Assembly (NCBI RefSeq): GCF_026210795.1
Contig: NC_089460.1
Location: 372,001-436,000 of the forward strand
Source: Rhizophagus irregularis
Lineage: Eukaryota > Glomeromycota > Glomeromycetes > Glomerales > Glomeraceae
Direction: 5' to 3'
DNA length: 64,000 bases
The position numbers were made by a program, and so were the translations under genes. Below are positions 37,861-49,796 of the stretch, piece by piece. Positions within the stretch are counted from its first letter, which is position 1; each line of letters begins with the position of its first letter. The notes under the pieces were generated by a model. That model was not told the origin of the DNA. It made no database searches and saw only the letters and a list, made by a program, of their open reading frames with translations.

Positions 37861-38133
37861 TACAGTATAATATAAATTTACCTTACTCCAAATTTTCCTT
37901 TTACTAAGTAATTCTACCAGCTTTCCAGTTACATTTTTAAATCATATATATTTTTACCTTACAAGTTCAGTAACATTTATAATTATAGATTATATAAAAC
38001 ATAATTTATTTTATACATTTAGTACTTTTTATTTCTTTTAAAATTGGCCTAATTTTTAGATATAATTATTTTAAAAAAATGTAAAAAAGTTCCTATTTAA
38101 AATAAGTTTAAAATTGATCAATAGTTATAGATA

Positions 38134-38563
38134 TGGTGCATATCACCTAAACTCATCAATAGTCCGAATTTTTATTTTATGATGATCATTACTAAATTAG
38201 GATTTATTACTTCTAAATAAGGCAATAGTCTAACTTTATTTAGTAATTAAAATTTTGATCACAATTTATTATAACAAATAAATCAATATAATTGGTTATA
38301 ATCAATATCACATGATAGAATAATTCCGAAATTTTCTCATTTATATATAAGTTAATATAGAGATATATAAAAATATGCTAACTTTAAACTTTAATAACTT
38401 TTGAAATATGTTAGATAAAGGAAAAGTAATCCGATAATTTGAAAGAGAAGAACTCAAAGTGTAATTTTATCGGTTTACATTTTTAATTATCATATAATTT
38501 TAACAAGTAGTTAGCTTTTTAAAATCACTAATTTTATTTGATGAGTTTAGGTGATATGCACCA
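38134..38563. mobile_element. 430-bp MITE with TA duplication
   Basis: Near-perfect 27-bp inverted ends start TGGTGCATATCACCTAAACT and continue into CATCAA. Flanking TA lies at 38,132-38,133 and 38,564-38,565. The interior is non-coding and AT-rich. The size and TA duplication suit a non-autonomous Tc1/mariner-type element, but no transposase source is in the window. Confidence 0.72.
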
Positions 38564-38710
38564 TATATATATTATTTTTTAACAAAAAAAAAAAATAAAT
38601 AAAAATAACTAATTTATCCCACCCACCTTTTACGATCTTTACTTTATTTTATAATTTTTTATATTACACGGATATCCATAAAAAATTCTTTTTTACATAT
38701 TTATTTTTTT

Positions 38711-39122
38711 AATTTTACGTGTTTGTATAATAAATTTTACGTGTTTGTGTAATAAAATTTTACATGTCTGTGTAATAAACTTATGCTAAAAATAATATAA
38801 TAAATTTTACGTGTTTGTGTAATAAAATTTTATGTGTCTGTGTAATAAACTTGTAACTAAAAATAGTATAATAAATTTTACGTGTCTGTGTAATAAACTT
38901 ATGCTAAAAATAATATAATAAATTTTACGTATTTGTGTAATAAAATTTTATGTGTTCGTGTAATAAACTTGTAACTAAAAATAGTATAATAAATTTTACG
39001 TGTTTATGTAATAAACTTATGCTAAAAATAATATAATAAATTTTACGTGTTTGTGTAATGAAATTTTACGTGTCTGTGTAATAAACTTTGTGCTAAAAAT
39101 AGCATATACTAATAAATTTTAC
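38711..39122. repeat. Minisatellite with higher-order structure
   Basis: Alternating units TTTTACGTGTTTGTGTAATA and TGTCTGTGTAATAAACTT, followed by CTAAAAATA(A/G)TATAATA, give about five higher-order copies. Confidence 0.85.
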
Positions 39123-39752
39123 GAACTTTACCTTATAATTACAAGTTACATTTTAAAATCCTGTTTAATTTTACAATATACTTAACAGTTACATAAAAAA
39201 AACTTACCACAGAATTACATTTACTTTTTTTAATTTATAAAGAATTTTACCTTATGAATTCAACCAGTTTTTTTTGACTTTTCTATGTAATTTTTACTTT
39301 AGGCTTGTGGGTGACCTTATTATTAAGTAGTTTAAGCTTGCACTAGATACAATGGCTTTCAAAACAATTGTACAATTATTTTGTAAAATTTTTAAAATAT
39401 ATCAAGATATATTTGAGGTATTTTTAAGATTAAAATATTAAAATAATATCAAAGTTAATTATATCTGATATTATAATAATAAAATAATAACAAAAACATT
39501 AAAAAATTATTGTGATATTTTTTTTTTTTTTTTTTAAACTTTATTATAGATGCGATCATGTCTTATTATAATCACACTTACTTACATATATAAACTTACA
39601 AAATATAAGATAAACAAATACATATAAGAATTAAGCATTATGAAACAAGACTACTTTTCATAAAGAACAAGTCGACCTGTCACCTAAACGATCACATCAT
39701 TATTAAAAACCATGATGCGACCTCAAATTCAAAGGTGACTGTCATGATCTAC

Positions 39753-41523
39753 CTAAAAATTTGCCCAGTGACCGCCACGATGGAATGCCAAATCATTCCA
39801 TTTATTCCAATTACTTTCTAACATATTAAAGTCAACATTTTTAACACCCGCTTCAGTGCGTTTACTATGTGACTTAGCTTTTTTATCTTTACCGCTAATA
39901 CCGCACCACTTTTCTTCCTTTACTACACGTTATAAATAACGTGCATGTATGATTCTTTCTTTATTAAAAAAGCTGTATGTACATACTATCGGATACAGAA
40001 TGATGAAATAAACGAAAACAATATTCTAAATAATTCGTTAAAACTACTGAAGAAGTCTATATATTTTTCTTTCAAATAAAATTTGCCATATGTAAATATA
40101 ATCAAATATGGAATGATGTGAAACTAAAAATAAATTCAATAGACAAAACTGACTATATATTTTTCTTTCTAACCAAATAGCCTTATGTAAATATTATCAG
40201 ATAAGGAATGATCTAAAATCCTAAAATAATTATTCATTTTTTCCCTTTTGATAATTTGTTTCTTAATAATTAGCCATCCCACAAAAAAAAATAGAAAAAC
40301 AAAACAAGAATAACTAATTATTTATTTATGTCCCCTTAATATAACATACCTTGATCTAATTTACGAGCTTTAATTGCACACTGATTAACCACGTAGTCGT
40401 GAGTAACACCACGTCCACGCCTTCCTCTTCTAACCCCATTACAATATGTCGTTAAAAGACTTTTATCTCTAATACTATTCAAACCCCGATGAAATTCTGC
40501 CCTTGTAATAGGTTCTCGTCTATTGAGTATTTCTTGCCAAAGAGCGACATTATCCTGTCCACTAATTTCCATTTCTTGAAGGTCCGTAATAATATTGTCT
40601 ATCGTAGCACTTTGACCAGCACTACTCGACTGTTCTGCTAACTTACTATCTTTTTGTTCAAAAAAGAAGCGTCTTTTTCTTTCTTAATTCGAGGAAATGT
40701 TCTTCGTTAAAAGAATGATTAATAAAAATATCATCTATTAACATTTTATATCCAACTTCACTTGTAACTTGATCTACCAGAAACTCCATTTCTTTTTCTG
40801 ATATGTATTGTTTCTTAAGGATATCATGGAAATAAGTACCTTTGATCCAATTCCATTATTTGTGACCTGCCATTTATTTTTATTACTCTTGAGGCTGTTT
40901 TTAAACCTCTTTTTATACTTCTCTTGTTCTTTCAACGTTTTAAATTGCTTGTTTATCTGCAAATTTGAATACGTAAATGCATATTTACGTGCTCCACCAT
41001 CCATCGAAACTTTTTTTGTATAAGACACGCCAACACGTTTACTTATTACTTGTTTAACTTTACTAAAATCCTTAAATACATTTTGCGGCGGAGGTGTAGG
41101 AGTTACTATCACCTTCGAATGACAATTTTGACAAACTTTTCTATTTCTTGACATTACGTAAGCACAGACGTTACTACAAAACGAGCATGGGATGTAGAAC
41201 CCCAAATACCATGTTCGTCTACCATGACTAAATTTAATATAAGTTGTAGTTTGCCTGTTCTTTTCTTGTTTCTTCAATCTATTTTCAATAACTACAAGTT
41301 TATCCAATAATAATTGGCGTATTCTTAAAAAATACTTGTTTCTAGTTTCTATGTCAATAGGTAACTCACAAAATACACTCGTTAAGTATTTTGAAATCCT
41401 GTATTTAGTATTCATCATAGGCTGATCTGAATTAATCAAAAAAGGCTTATCATATTTCTTTATTATATGTCTATTGTTGGTAACAATCGTCAATATATCT
41501 TTCTCTTTCTGTAACGAGTCCAC
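39753..41523 (-). pseudogene. Lineage-specific zinc-ribbon-like gene, frameshifted
   Basis: I do not recognise the family. The main open part (41,523-40,820) starts without an ATG and seems to continue upstream after a shift. It contains GRRTWYLGFYIPCSFC and a CxxC...CxxC pair (CSFCSNVC and CQNCHS) that looks like a zinc ribbon, followed by a Lys-rich segment. A shift near 40,830 leads to GTYFHDILKKQYISEKEMEF, and another near 40,680 leads to EQKDSKLAEQSS and the open stretch 40,572-40,336. From there a good donor (GTATGT at 40,349) and acceptor (TAG before 39,922) join LDQ to VKEEKWCGISGKDKKAKSHS, ending WNDLAFHRGGHWANF at 39,753. Two or three frameshifts make it non-functional as read. Confidence 0.5.
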
Positions 41524-43045
41524 ATGTAAAAGGATGTAGGACTTTCCTTTTCAGGTGGAGTATATCGTATCAGCCCCTGTGTACCGTTTCACTTTTTCTG
41601 GACGGAAAAAAGTATAGCCGATAAAACTTTCTTTATTCGGCATCTTTTATCTGATTGGTGCACTGTATTTACGCCTTCTTTTGAAAAAATTTCGCAAGAA
41701 AACAAAACTTTTATGTCTTTAAAGGACTATTAAGCCCTTGTAAACTGGTTCGAACTGAAAAGAGTGATAATAAAAAGTGTGTTGTTTAAACCAAGGAACA
41801 CTTTTATCTTAATACTGAAGTGCTATTTTTCTAGTAATTTAACGAGAAAAAGCGTAATATTTCTTGTATGAAAAATGGATGTGAACGGTACAGGAAAGAG
41901 TTTTATTAAACATTCAAATTATTGTGATATTATTTTGATTTATTTTTATAAATCTAGATACAATATAATTATAAAATAATAACAAAAATATAATAAAAAC
42001 ATTTTGATGTATTAAATGTATTTTTGTAGTATTTTAAAATTATTACAAAATCATTTCAAAAATTGGCCATTTTTAGTAAAGTATTATCTTTATGCGAAGG
42101 TCCTCAATAGAAGGAGTTTTGCTAAGTAAAGGTTTTTCTCCACATTCAACATCAAAATCAAGACTTAACCAAAGATGGAACTATTCATATTGGCGGATTT
42201 GTTTCATTTGCGTTAAATGGTCTTAAAAAAAAATTTTCACAATTTCCATTGCCCAAAATTGTTTTGTAATACCAGAAAATCATCTGATAAGTAATCCTGT
42301 GACTATATAATATGTTAAATAAAAATTTACATTCATAATGTTTAAAATTTTTCAAAAAAATATAGACGAAAAAACCTATTTTACTAATAAAAAACCCATT
42401 TCTCACTCATATAGAAATGTGTTATTAGAAAATAAGTATATTTCAATAAAACAAAATGTATAATATGATTCTAATAGTCAAATATTTATAAAAAAAAAAA
42501 TTTAAAGTCATTAATAAAAAATTTTTCTTATAAATGAGGATTTAAATTTTATACACACTTATGAAGCGAACCTCGATATAACGAAAAACACTATATAACG
42601 AATTGTTAATGTAGGACAGATATTAACATATGAAAAAACCCTCAATTAACCAAATTTTATTAATTATGGGCTGTATACCATTATACGAAGGTTACAAAAC
42701 AGCATATAAAAATGACCCTTTATAACGATTTTTTTTTCCAGTAAAACAAAGATGACTGATATACCAATGGCCCTATGATCATTTAATAAGAGGATAATTT
42801 TTTTTTAAATACACAATATATTTTTTAAATACACAATATATGAAAGGCACAAAATGCTTTTATAAAAGTTATTTAACAAATTGTTTTAATAATGTCAAAA
42901 TATTAAATTGTATTATTGATTTCATTAGCTTTGTATTTGCACATCAGAGTTAACTCCGTCTGCATGGCATTTATCTACTATTTATATTTCATTTAGCATC
43001 CCTATAAAAATAAAAAAGTAGGAAGTTTTTTAAAGAAAATAATAA
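41524..43045. other. AT-rich intergenic DNA
   Basis: No supportable gene. CCTCGATATAACGAAAAACA at 42,572 resembles the ends of pogo/Tigger-type elements, but I cannot find a matching right end. TTTTTAAATACACAATATA is directly repeated at 42,803-42,841. Confidence 0.5.
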
Positions 43046-43049
43046 TAAC

Positions 43050-43620
43050 ATTTCTCCCAGCCTTCCCTTACCTTAATTGTTCTTAATTCCAAAAGTCCAG
43101 TCGTGCTTTTCATCTGGCAACACTACAGAAGAGAAAAAAAAATAAATAATTAATTAATTAAAAAAAAAACAACGAAAAACACCTTCCCAACCCTCCCTTA
43201 CCTTAATTGTCCTTAATTCCAAAAGTCCGGTCACGCTTTCGTCTGGCAACACTACAAAAAAGAAAAAAAAAAACAATTAATTAATTAAAAAAAAATGAAA
43301 ACCACCTTTCCAACTCTCCTTTACCTTAATTTCAATAGTCCGGTCATGCTTTTCATCTGGCAACACTACAAAAAAGAAAAAAAAAAAAATTAATTAATTA
43401 ATTAATTAAAAATAACAAAAACCACCTCCCCAACCCTCCCTTACCTTAATTCCAATAGTCCGGTCATGCTTTTTGTCTAGTAACATTACAAAAAAGAAAA
43501 AAATAAATAAATAATTTAATTAAATGAAAAAAAATAACGAAAAACACCTCTCCAACCCTCCTTTACCTTAATTCCAAAAGTCTGGTCGTGCTTTTCATTC
43601 GGCAACATTATAAAAAAAAA
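43050..43620. repeat. Tandem repeat, five copies of about 120-130 bp
   Basis: Each copy holds CCCTTACCTTAATT, then AATTCCAAAAGTCCGGTC, then TCTGGCAACACTACA, and ends in a variable A-rich/TTAATTAA tract. Copies start near 43,066, 43,197, 43,320, 43,440 and 43,562. Confidence 0.9.
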
Positions 43621-43879
43621 ATAATAAGAATTTTTTTTAAGATCGGTTATCTGATTAGATCGGCAAGTCACATGTCCCTGCCTTTATACTGAATAATTCA
43701 TTATAACGTTAACAAATTTTTTATAACAAAGGTCTTATTTTATTTAATTTTATTTGATCAACTAAAATTGAAATAAAGAATTAAAATTAAAGTTTTAAAA
43801 GTGAATGAAGAGAAACAAATAAAAGAATGAATAACAAAAAAAGGTAATGATAAAGAGCAAAAAAAAGGAAGAGAGATGA

Positions 43880-44160
43880 TGAACTAACAGATGAAATGAT
43901 GGAGAAGTAAGAGATCCAATTAAAAATAATAAAAGAAAGATGATGATAGAGACGGATGACAGATGATAATAGAGACGGATAGAAGATGATAATAGAGATG
44001 AACAGAAGGTAGAGCTCCGAACAAGTTGAGTTGAGTTATATGTAAACTCGATTTGACTCGAGTTAAATCAAGTCGAGTCAAGTTGTATTAAAATTATAAA
44101 AAATATAAACTCGACTCAATTCGAATCGAGTTGGCCTGTCAAACCGAATCGAGTTGAGTC
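43880..44160. repeat. GATAGAGACGG and CTCGACTC repeats, left block
   Basis: GATGATAGAGACGGAT units (43,930-44,000) followed by GAGTTGAGTT / ACTCGA words (44,030-44,160). The same two repeat types recur in mirror order at 60,335-60,640. Confidence 0.7.
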
Positions 44161-44199
44161 AAATTAAATCACATGATTTTATTTGGCTATAATGATCAG

Positions 44200-44217
44200 C
44201 TAAAGCGTGTTCGATCA
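44200..44217. repeat. Probable detached end of the foldback repeat
   Basis: CTAAAGCGTGTTCGATCA is the inverted counterpart of TGATCGAACACGGCTTTAG at 60,193-60,211 and of a variant at 59,777-59,795. Confidence 0.45.
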
Positions 44218-44230
44218 ATTCATTTGCAAG

Positions 44231-44515
44231 GTTAAAAGCCAATATATCGGGTAGCAGATATGTATCAGATATATACCCGATATGTGTAGTATTAATGCAG
44301 AAAATCGGGTACCCGATATGTGTAAGATATATGTAAATATATATATCATATACATATCGGGTACCGATATGTATATGATATGTAAATGATATGTAGACGA
44401 TATATATATTTACACATATCTTACACATATCAGGTACCCGATTTTCTGCATTAATACTACACATATCGGGTATATATCTGATACATATCTGCTACCCGAT
44501 ATATTGGTTTTTGAC
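44231..44515. repeat. Long palindrome, arms about 115 bp
   Basis: The left arm (44,231-44,347) and right arm (about 44,400-44,515) are near-identical inverted copies with roughly five mismatches. The outer edge reads CCAATATATCGGGTAGCAGA. A smaller perfect palindrome (ATCATATACATATCGG and its complement) sits near 44,346-44,380. It has no coding content. It could be a foldback element or an extrusion-prone structure. The LINE begins right at its outer edge. Confidence 0.85.
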
Positions 44516-44832
44516 TAGTAGTTTTTGACCAGTGACTAGTAGTAACTCTCTCCTGAATTTTTCAAAAACAAAAATTCCGACGAAAATATTTTTTATTATT
44601 TTTAAAAAATAATACAAACTACTAATAAAATTTTATATTTTATATATTCCCAACTCAAAGCCCTCTACTATGTCTGGTAACCTACTACAAGAGAGGCCGT
44701 GGAAGTCATAACCCTAACAGTAGGAAAACTTCCCGTTAAGAACGAAAAAATAATAATAACTCTGATAACTCAAGCTCCGATGGTGAAAACACTGTCCAGC
44801 AGAAACGTAATCGCACGATTACCGAAAATTCT

Positions 44833-46591
44833 ATGGAAGAAGACTACGTTGCCGATGACCAGACGGCTGATGTTGGAGTAGATGGATTTTCCTCTTCTCC
44901 TCAACAAAATATCTCTGGCGAAAATACTTTGACCTCCTCCCCAAAAAAATCTGCTGCGCCAACTGCGCCCAGTCACGTCGCGTCTTCTGGAAATGTGGAC
45001 GCGTCCATGCATGCACCTTTAAACAAAGACTTGCAACAACCCCCTAACGCGTCGCCCAATTTGGATACCAATGGTCTCCAGATGACGATCATACTCCAGA
45101 TCCAGTCGCGACTCGCCATAACCAGAGATGATTTTCAGGCTGCGGCTGCACCGAATGCTGCCCCTGAATCTCTTAAGAAATTCCCTACCAACAAAGCCCT
45201 TATTGAGGCTGTTAATAACCTTTTTTTAGAAACTTACGAGTCGTTTACTGGAAAAGCACGTATGACTGGCTCTGGCGAAGCCAAACGCCTCGTTATCCAC
45301 TTCCATATAGCTGAAGCACGCGATTTGTGCGTCAGGTTGCCACCCATCCCGAGCTCCCCGACTTAATCTTCCACGCACACGACCCTCGCCAACTCCGATC
45401 CAATGAAGATCTCTGGGCTATCCAAGTTACCGATATCCCTTTCTTCATTAAAAAAGACAACCTCATGGCTTATTTTAAGAAATTTGGTAATATCACCTCT
45501 TGCCGCCTTTTCTCCAGGCCTAATGCCAAAGTTCAGCAAGCCCGCATTGTCTATGATCATGCCGATTCTATTGCTCGTTTTACCGACCAATGGGCTGTGT
45601 ACTGTTTCTCCACCTGCCTCAGAATTACTCTATGTTCTTATACTGTGGATCAAAAGGCTGCGCGCCGTCAATACGTTGCCACCCTCACCCAATTTCCCCC
45701 CAATGTTAAGGATATCAATTTGGCTCCCCTTACTCGTAGCCTTGGCGCTAAAGCTGTCAATGTGCCGCTTTCTCAAACTCTTACAAGCCCAAAAGATGGG
45801 CTTAGCGGTCACCTTCAATTCCCAAGAAACCCATGGATGCTGCTACGGAACAGACTGTCAGCTTCCAAGGCAAAGTGCTTTTCTGGTCCTCCCCAGATAA
45901 TACTAACAAACTTTGTCACAGATGTGGCAAATTAGGTTGTGCTCCAAATTTTTGCCCACTCAAACAAACCAGAGGTAGAGTCCGCACTCGCGACCCCGTT
46001 GCAAAACTCAAAGAACGATTTAATGTTAATCAACCTCATCGCTCCAATTCTAATACTGCCAATGCACGTTCTCGCTCTCGATCTCGCTCCAAATCTAAAG
46101 ATCGATCTGTTTCCAATTCTGGACGAGCCAATAACGTTTCCCACGACCGCACTAATAATGCTAATAATCATAACAAACCCCCTCCCAATACCTCTTAAAA
46201 TGCCCGCCATAATAGCAAAGAACGATCGGTCTCCTTTTCTTCCTCCTCTCATTCTACAGCACATCCCTTGCCCCGACAAACTCCTAACTCTGCATTATCT
46301 CCTGATGATGCTAATAACATTTTAAACCTTTTGCGAGAATTACAATGTGAAGTTGCCAACTTTCACAAACGCATCTCCGCTCTTGAACTTGCTGACCAAC
46401 AGATGACTCGTATTGAATCACACCTTGGCCTCGATCCACTTCCTGTGCCCAATGAACCTGAACCGGACATCATGCAAGAAGATGCCCCTGTAACTCATGT
46501 TCCGCTTAATATTCAGTCTTCCGCTAAATCTTCACTGCCCCCCAAAAGCATTTTAACGCGACCTTCGCCTACATTCACTATTATTCCCTGA
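44833..46591 (+). pseudogene. LINE ORF1 (Gag-like) with RRM-like and CCHC regions
   Basis: Three frames must be joined: 44,833-45,360, then about 45,327-45,790, then 45,800-46,591. An in-frame TAA at 46,196-46,198 breaks the last. The second piece has an RRM-like fold (WAIQVTDIPFFIKKDNLMAY, YFKKFGNITSCRLFS). The third has a zinc knuckle CHRCGKLGCAPNFC and a Ser-Arg dipeptide run (ARSRSRSRSKSKDRS), then a predicted coiled coil (LLRELQCEVANFHKRISALE). In live elements this protein would bind the element RNA. Confidence 0.75.
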
Positions 46592-46845
46592 CACATCACT
46601 TCCTTCTTCTCACCTTTCTCCAAATGCTCCTCCTTTTACCCCTATCTCCTCCACGCAAGAAGAAATTAATGATCTCAAAAATAGTAGAGTCGTTATTGAA
46701 AGTAAATTGGACCAACTTACTGGTCATATCAAACAATTCATTAGCTCCATTAGGGGTGCTCTCCGAACAAGCTGATTCAGCTTCTTCTATTTAATTTTCT
46801 TCTTCAAATCTTATCTCCCCCGACTGTTTTTATCATTGTGTTTTA

Positions 46846-49276
46846 ATGTCGGACAATAATTTTAATTATGACACCTTTGTACAAAACCCTCCCAACCCCG
46901 ATAATGTTACTGAACTTTTTTCACATGAATCATTATTTTCTTCTCCTAGTAACACTTCTCCTATCCCCAATTCATTTAATATTTCCTCTTTTAATGTCAA
47001 TGGCCTTAAAATGCATGGTCAGACTAAATTAGAAGAGATTTCTACCTTCCTTTCTCTAAAACATATTTCCTTTGGCGGTATTATTGATACTCATATCCAC
47101 CCTAAACAAATGAAGTTTTTATCCAAACGACTTTCTAATTATACTGTGTTTTCTTCGAATTTGGATACCTCTAAACAAATTCTTTCTTCTGGTGGTGTTT
47201 CCCTTTTTATAGAAAATTCTCTTGCATCACATGTACACGACTTTAAATCCCATTCTTCACGACTGCTTTCTGTTGATTTATATTTCAAAGGCAATGTTAA
47301 ATTGCGTATATTTGTTATTTATATCCCTCCCCCTGCTGAAAGTGTTCTGCGCACTGACACTATTGATTTGCTTATTCAACAACTTATCCTTACTAAACAA
47401 GCTGGTTTTTATCATGCTGTTTGTGGCGATTTTAATATGCATTTAGATAAATATTATCCTATTTATTTTAATCAACCTCAAATTGCTTCAAAGCATATAC
47501 ACCGATTACTTTTTCATCTCCTTTCTTATGGTTATGAAGATTTTACACCCATTAATCTTTCCGACTCTTTAGGTACCTTTCAACGCAATGACCACATTAC
47601 TCGTGTTGATTATGTATGGTCCTGCCCTCTTCTCAAAGGATTTGCTCTTACTGCTTGTATTTTTAATGCTCAAGACATCTGCACATCTGATCACAACCCT
47701 GTCATCACATATTACGATATGTCTTTACTTTTGCCTCTACCAAATTGGCTCGCGCTCGTCAACTTAAGCGCCAAACCTGTCGCGTTTTCAAATTTGATTC
47801 TGTAACTGATACTCAAATGGACGGAATTTGCTGACAAAGCTGATGCCTTATGTGATGTTTCACCATCAACCTTTTCCTCCTGGCATATCAATCAGATGTG
47901 CGAATATCTTCAATCGCGAATCCTTAAATCCGCCAACGCTACTTTACCTTCTTCTACTGTTGGCAATAATTATACTCCTAAGGTTCCTAAAGATCTGGAA
48001 ATTTTAACTCAAAATTATCAGTTTTTAAATCGCCTAATGCATTCGATATGTCTATTGCGCAAATATCCTTTAACTTATTCTGCTGCTCATGAACATAAGT
48101 GGTCTATACATTTGCATCGACTTCAAAACATTCTTCAATTATATAAGAAAGTTCTTACTTTCATTCCTACTCTGCCCTTTTCTCTTTCATCATATCGACA
48201 AGATAATTTCAAGTCACTTCTTGATGATTTATCCAATATTTCAAAATCCTTACGGGATTTCATTTACTTCAAGAAAAAGAATTTCAAGACTCCTCCATCC
48301 GTGCTCACTTGGACGATAGGAATAATAATTTTGAAACTGACCTTTCCTCCTTTATTGATTCAGCGCTTTCTCGCACCCGTCGCCGTATCACTTTGGACCG
48401 TGTCTTCATCGACCATCCTTCTCAACCTCAGTTGTTAACTGCTCCTAAGGACATAGATGACGCTGTTGTTAACCATTTCCAAAACTTTGTACCTATAAAG
48501 TCCACTCCTCCTGTATCTATTGATACACTACCTGATAGATGGTCTTCTGCCTATCAACCTATCACACGTCAAATGATCAAAAATAGGCAAAAAAAATGGC
48601 GCAAATCGCATAAACTATTCGCAAATTTGTATAAACTATTTACAAATAGTATAGGTTAATTCGTAAATTGCCAAAAACAGCCAAGAATAGCCAAGAATAG
48701 CCAAGAATAGCCACTGCTTTTCGCGCCATTTTTTTGCCAATTTTTAGCATTTCGACCTGTATATGGATGATGTGTCCTCCTCCATCTATGATTCTTTAAT
48801 GAATCCCCCTACCCTTGATGAATGGTTATCCACCGTTTCTTCTACTCCTAACGGTAAAGCCTCTGGTCCTTCCATGATTACCTATGAAATGCTCAAACAT
48901 CTCGGATCTCGTACTCGGCTTTACTCCTCATTTTAATTCAAGCATGCCTTTCCAAAGCTGATATTCCTGACTTATGGCGACAAGCAATGGTTTTTCCCAT
49001 CCCCAAACCTCACGAATGGAAGTGTCAATTAAAAAATACTCGCCCTATTACCCTACTTGAAGTGATTAGGAAATCTCTTGTCAAACTTTTTTATAATCGC
49101 CTTTCAACCATTATGGCTTCACATCATGTCCTTAAAGGTGGTAACTTCGCTGGTCTTCCTGGAGGTTCTTGCCGTGACCCTATTATTACTCTAGAATCTA
49201 TTATCCATGATGCTGATGTCAACAAAAACCCACTTTGGATTCTTTCCCAAAACATTTCTAAAGCTTTTGATTCAGT
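46846..49276 (+). pseudogene. LINE ORF2, 5' half: endonuclease and start of reverse transcriptase
   Basis: The endonuclease domain shows FNISSFNVNGLK, YHAVCGDFNMHLD, ITRVDYVWS and CTSDHNPVITYY, the expected catalytic blocks. A shift near 47,790 leads to the linker (47,896-48,290), another to DDRNNNFETDLSSFIDSALS, and a 170-bp insertion breaks it at 48,578. The reverse transcriptase begins with NGKASGPSMITYEMLKHLG and AMVFPIPKPHEWKC, then KNTRPITLLEVIRKSLVKL. Motif A reads SQNISKAFDSV, where Asn occupies the place of the usual metal-binding Asp. The CACTA element cuts the frame right after FDSV; its other half resumes at 55,718. Confidence 0.85.
48578..48747. mobile_element. 170-bp MITE-like insertion in LINE ORF2
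   Basis: The inverted ends share GGCAAAAAAA(A)TGGCGC (left 48,586, right complement ending at 48,738), extending outward as AAAAAT. It lies between the YQPITRQM and YMDDVSSSIYDSLM parts of ORF2, where related LINEs read on without interruption. Inside is GCCAAGAATA three times. I could not fix a target duplication. Confidence 0.6.
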
Positions 49277-49302
49277 CACTGGTCAAATGATGAAGAATCG
49301 GT

Positions 49303-49361
49303 GTATTAAGAGCCAGTTAAGAATCGGGACCAATCAGGTTTCGGTTCTTAACCGGCTCTTA
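49303..49361. repeat. Subterminal hairpin of the CACTA element
   Basis: TAAGAGCCAGTTAAGAATCG faces its near-complement ending in CGGTTCTTAACCGGCTCTTA, with a loop of about 15 nt. Subterminal repeats of this kind are where CACTA transposases usually bind; binding here is inference. Confidence 0.75.
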
Positions 49362-49796
49362 TTTTTTTTATCATTAAATAATCAGTATCCCGATAGGCCT
49401 ATTGATTCTATTATATAAGAAGCCGATAGATTCTAAACGTATATCAAATTTGATCAGCTGATAATAAGTAACAAATTGATTACCTTCCGGATTTCCCGAT
49501 GACTAATAAATAAACACCCGATCTGTCATGATCTGTCATTAATTTATAAATAAGCATCGGTAAAACATCACATGTCCGATAATAATACTGATAGAACATT
49601 GATATTAGACGGTGAGAAATTTAAAGGTTTAATAATAATTATTATATATTTATTTATTTGTATATTTATAATATTCATAATATAAAACATGATTGATATT
49701 ACAGTATTATTATAAATTTTAAATATGAAACTTTCTATTGATCGGTATTACTGACACATATTTCCGGTTTCTTTTCGTCCTATTGAAAAAGAACCT

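Noticed and set aside
42570-42615. pogo/Tigger-like terminal sequence (CCTCGATATAACGAA)
   Set aside because: No inverted partner or TA duplication was found within 1 kb, so no element is called.
44159-44464. Minus-strand 101-residue ORF with Tyr/Ile repeats
   Set aside because: It lies inside the long palindrome; the repeated peptide is a by-product of the inverted arms.
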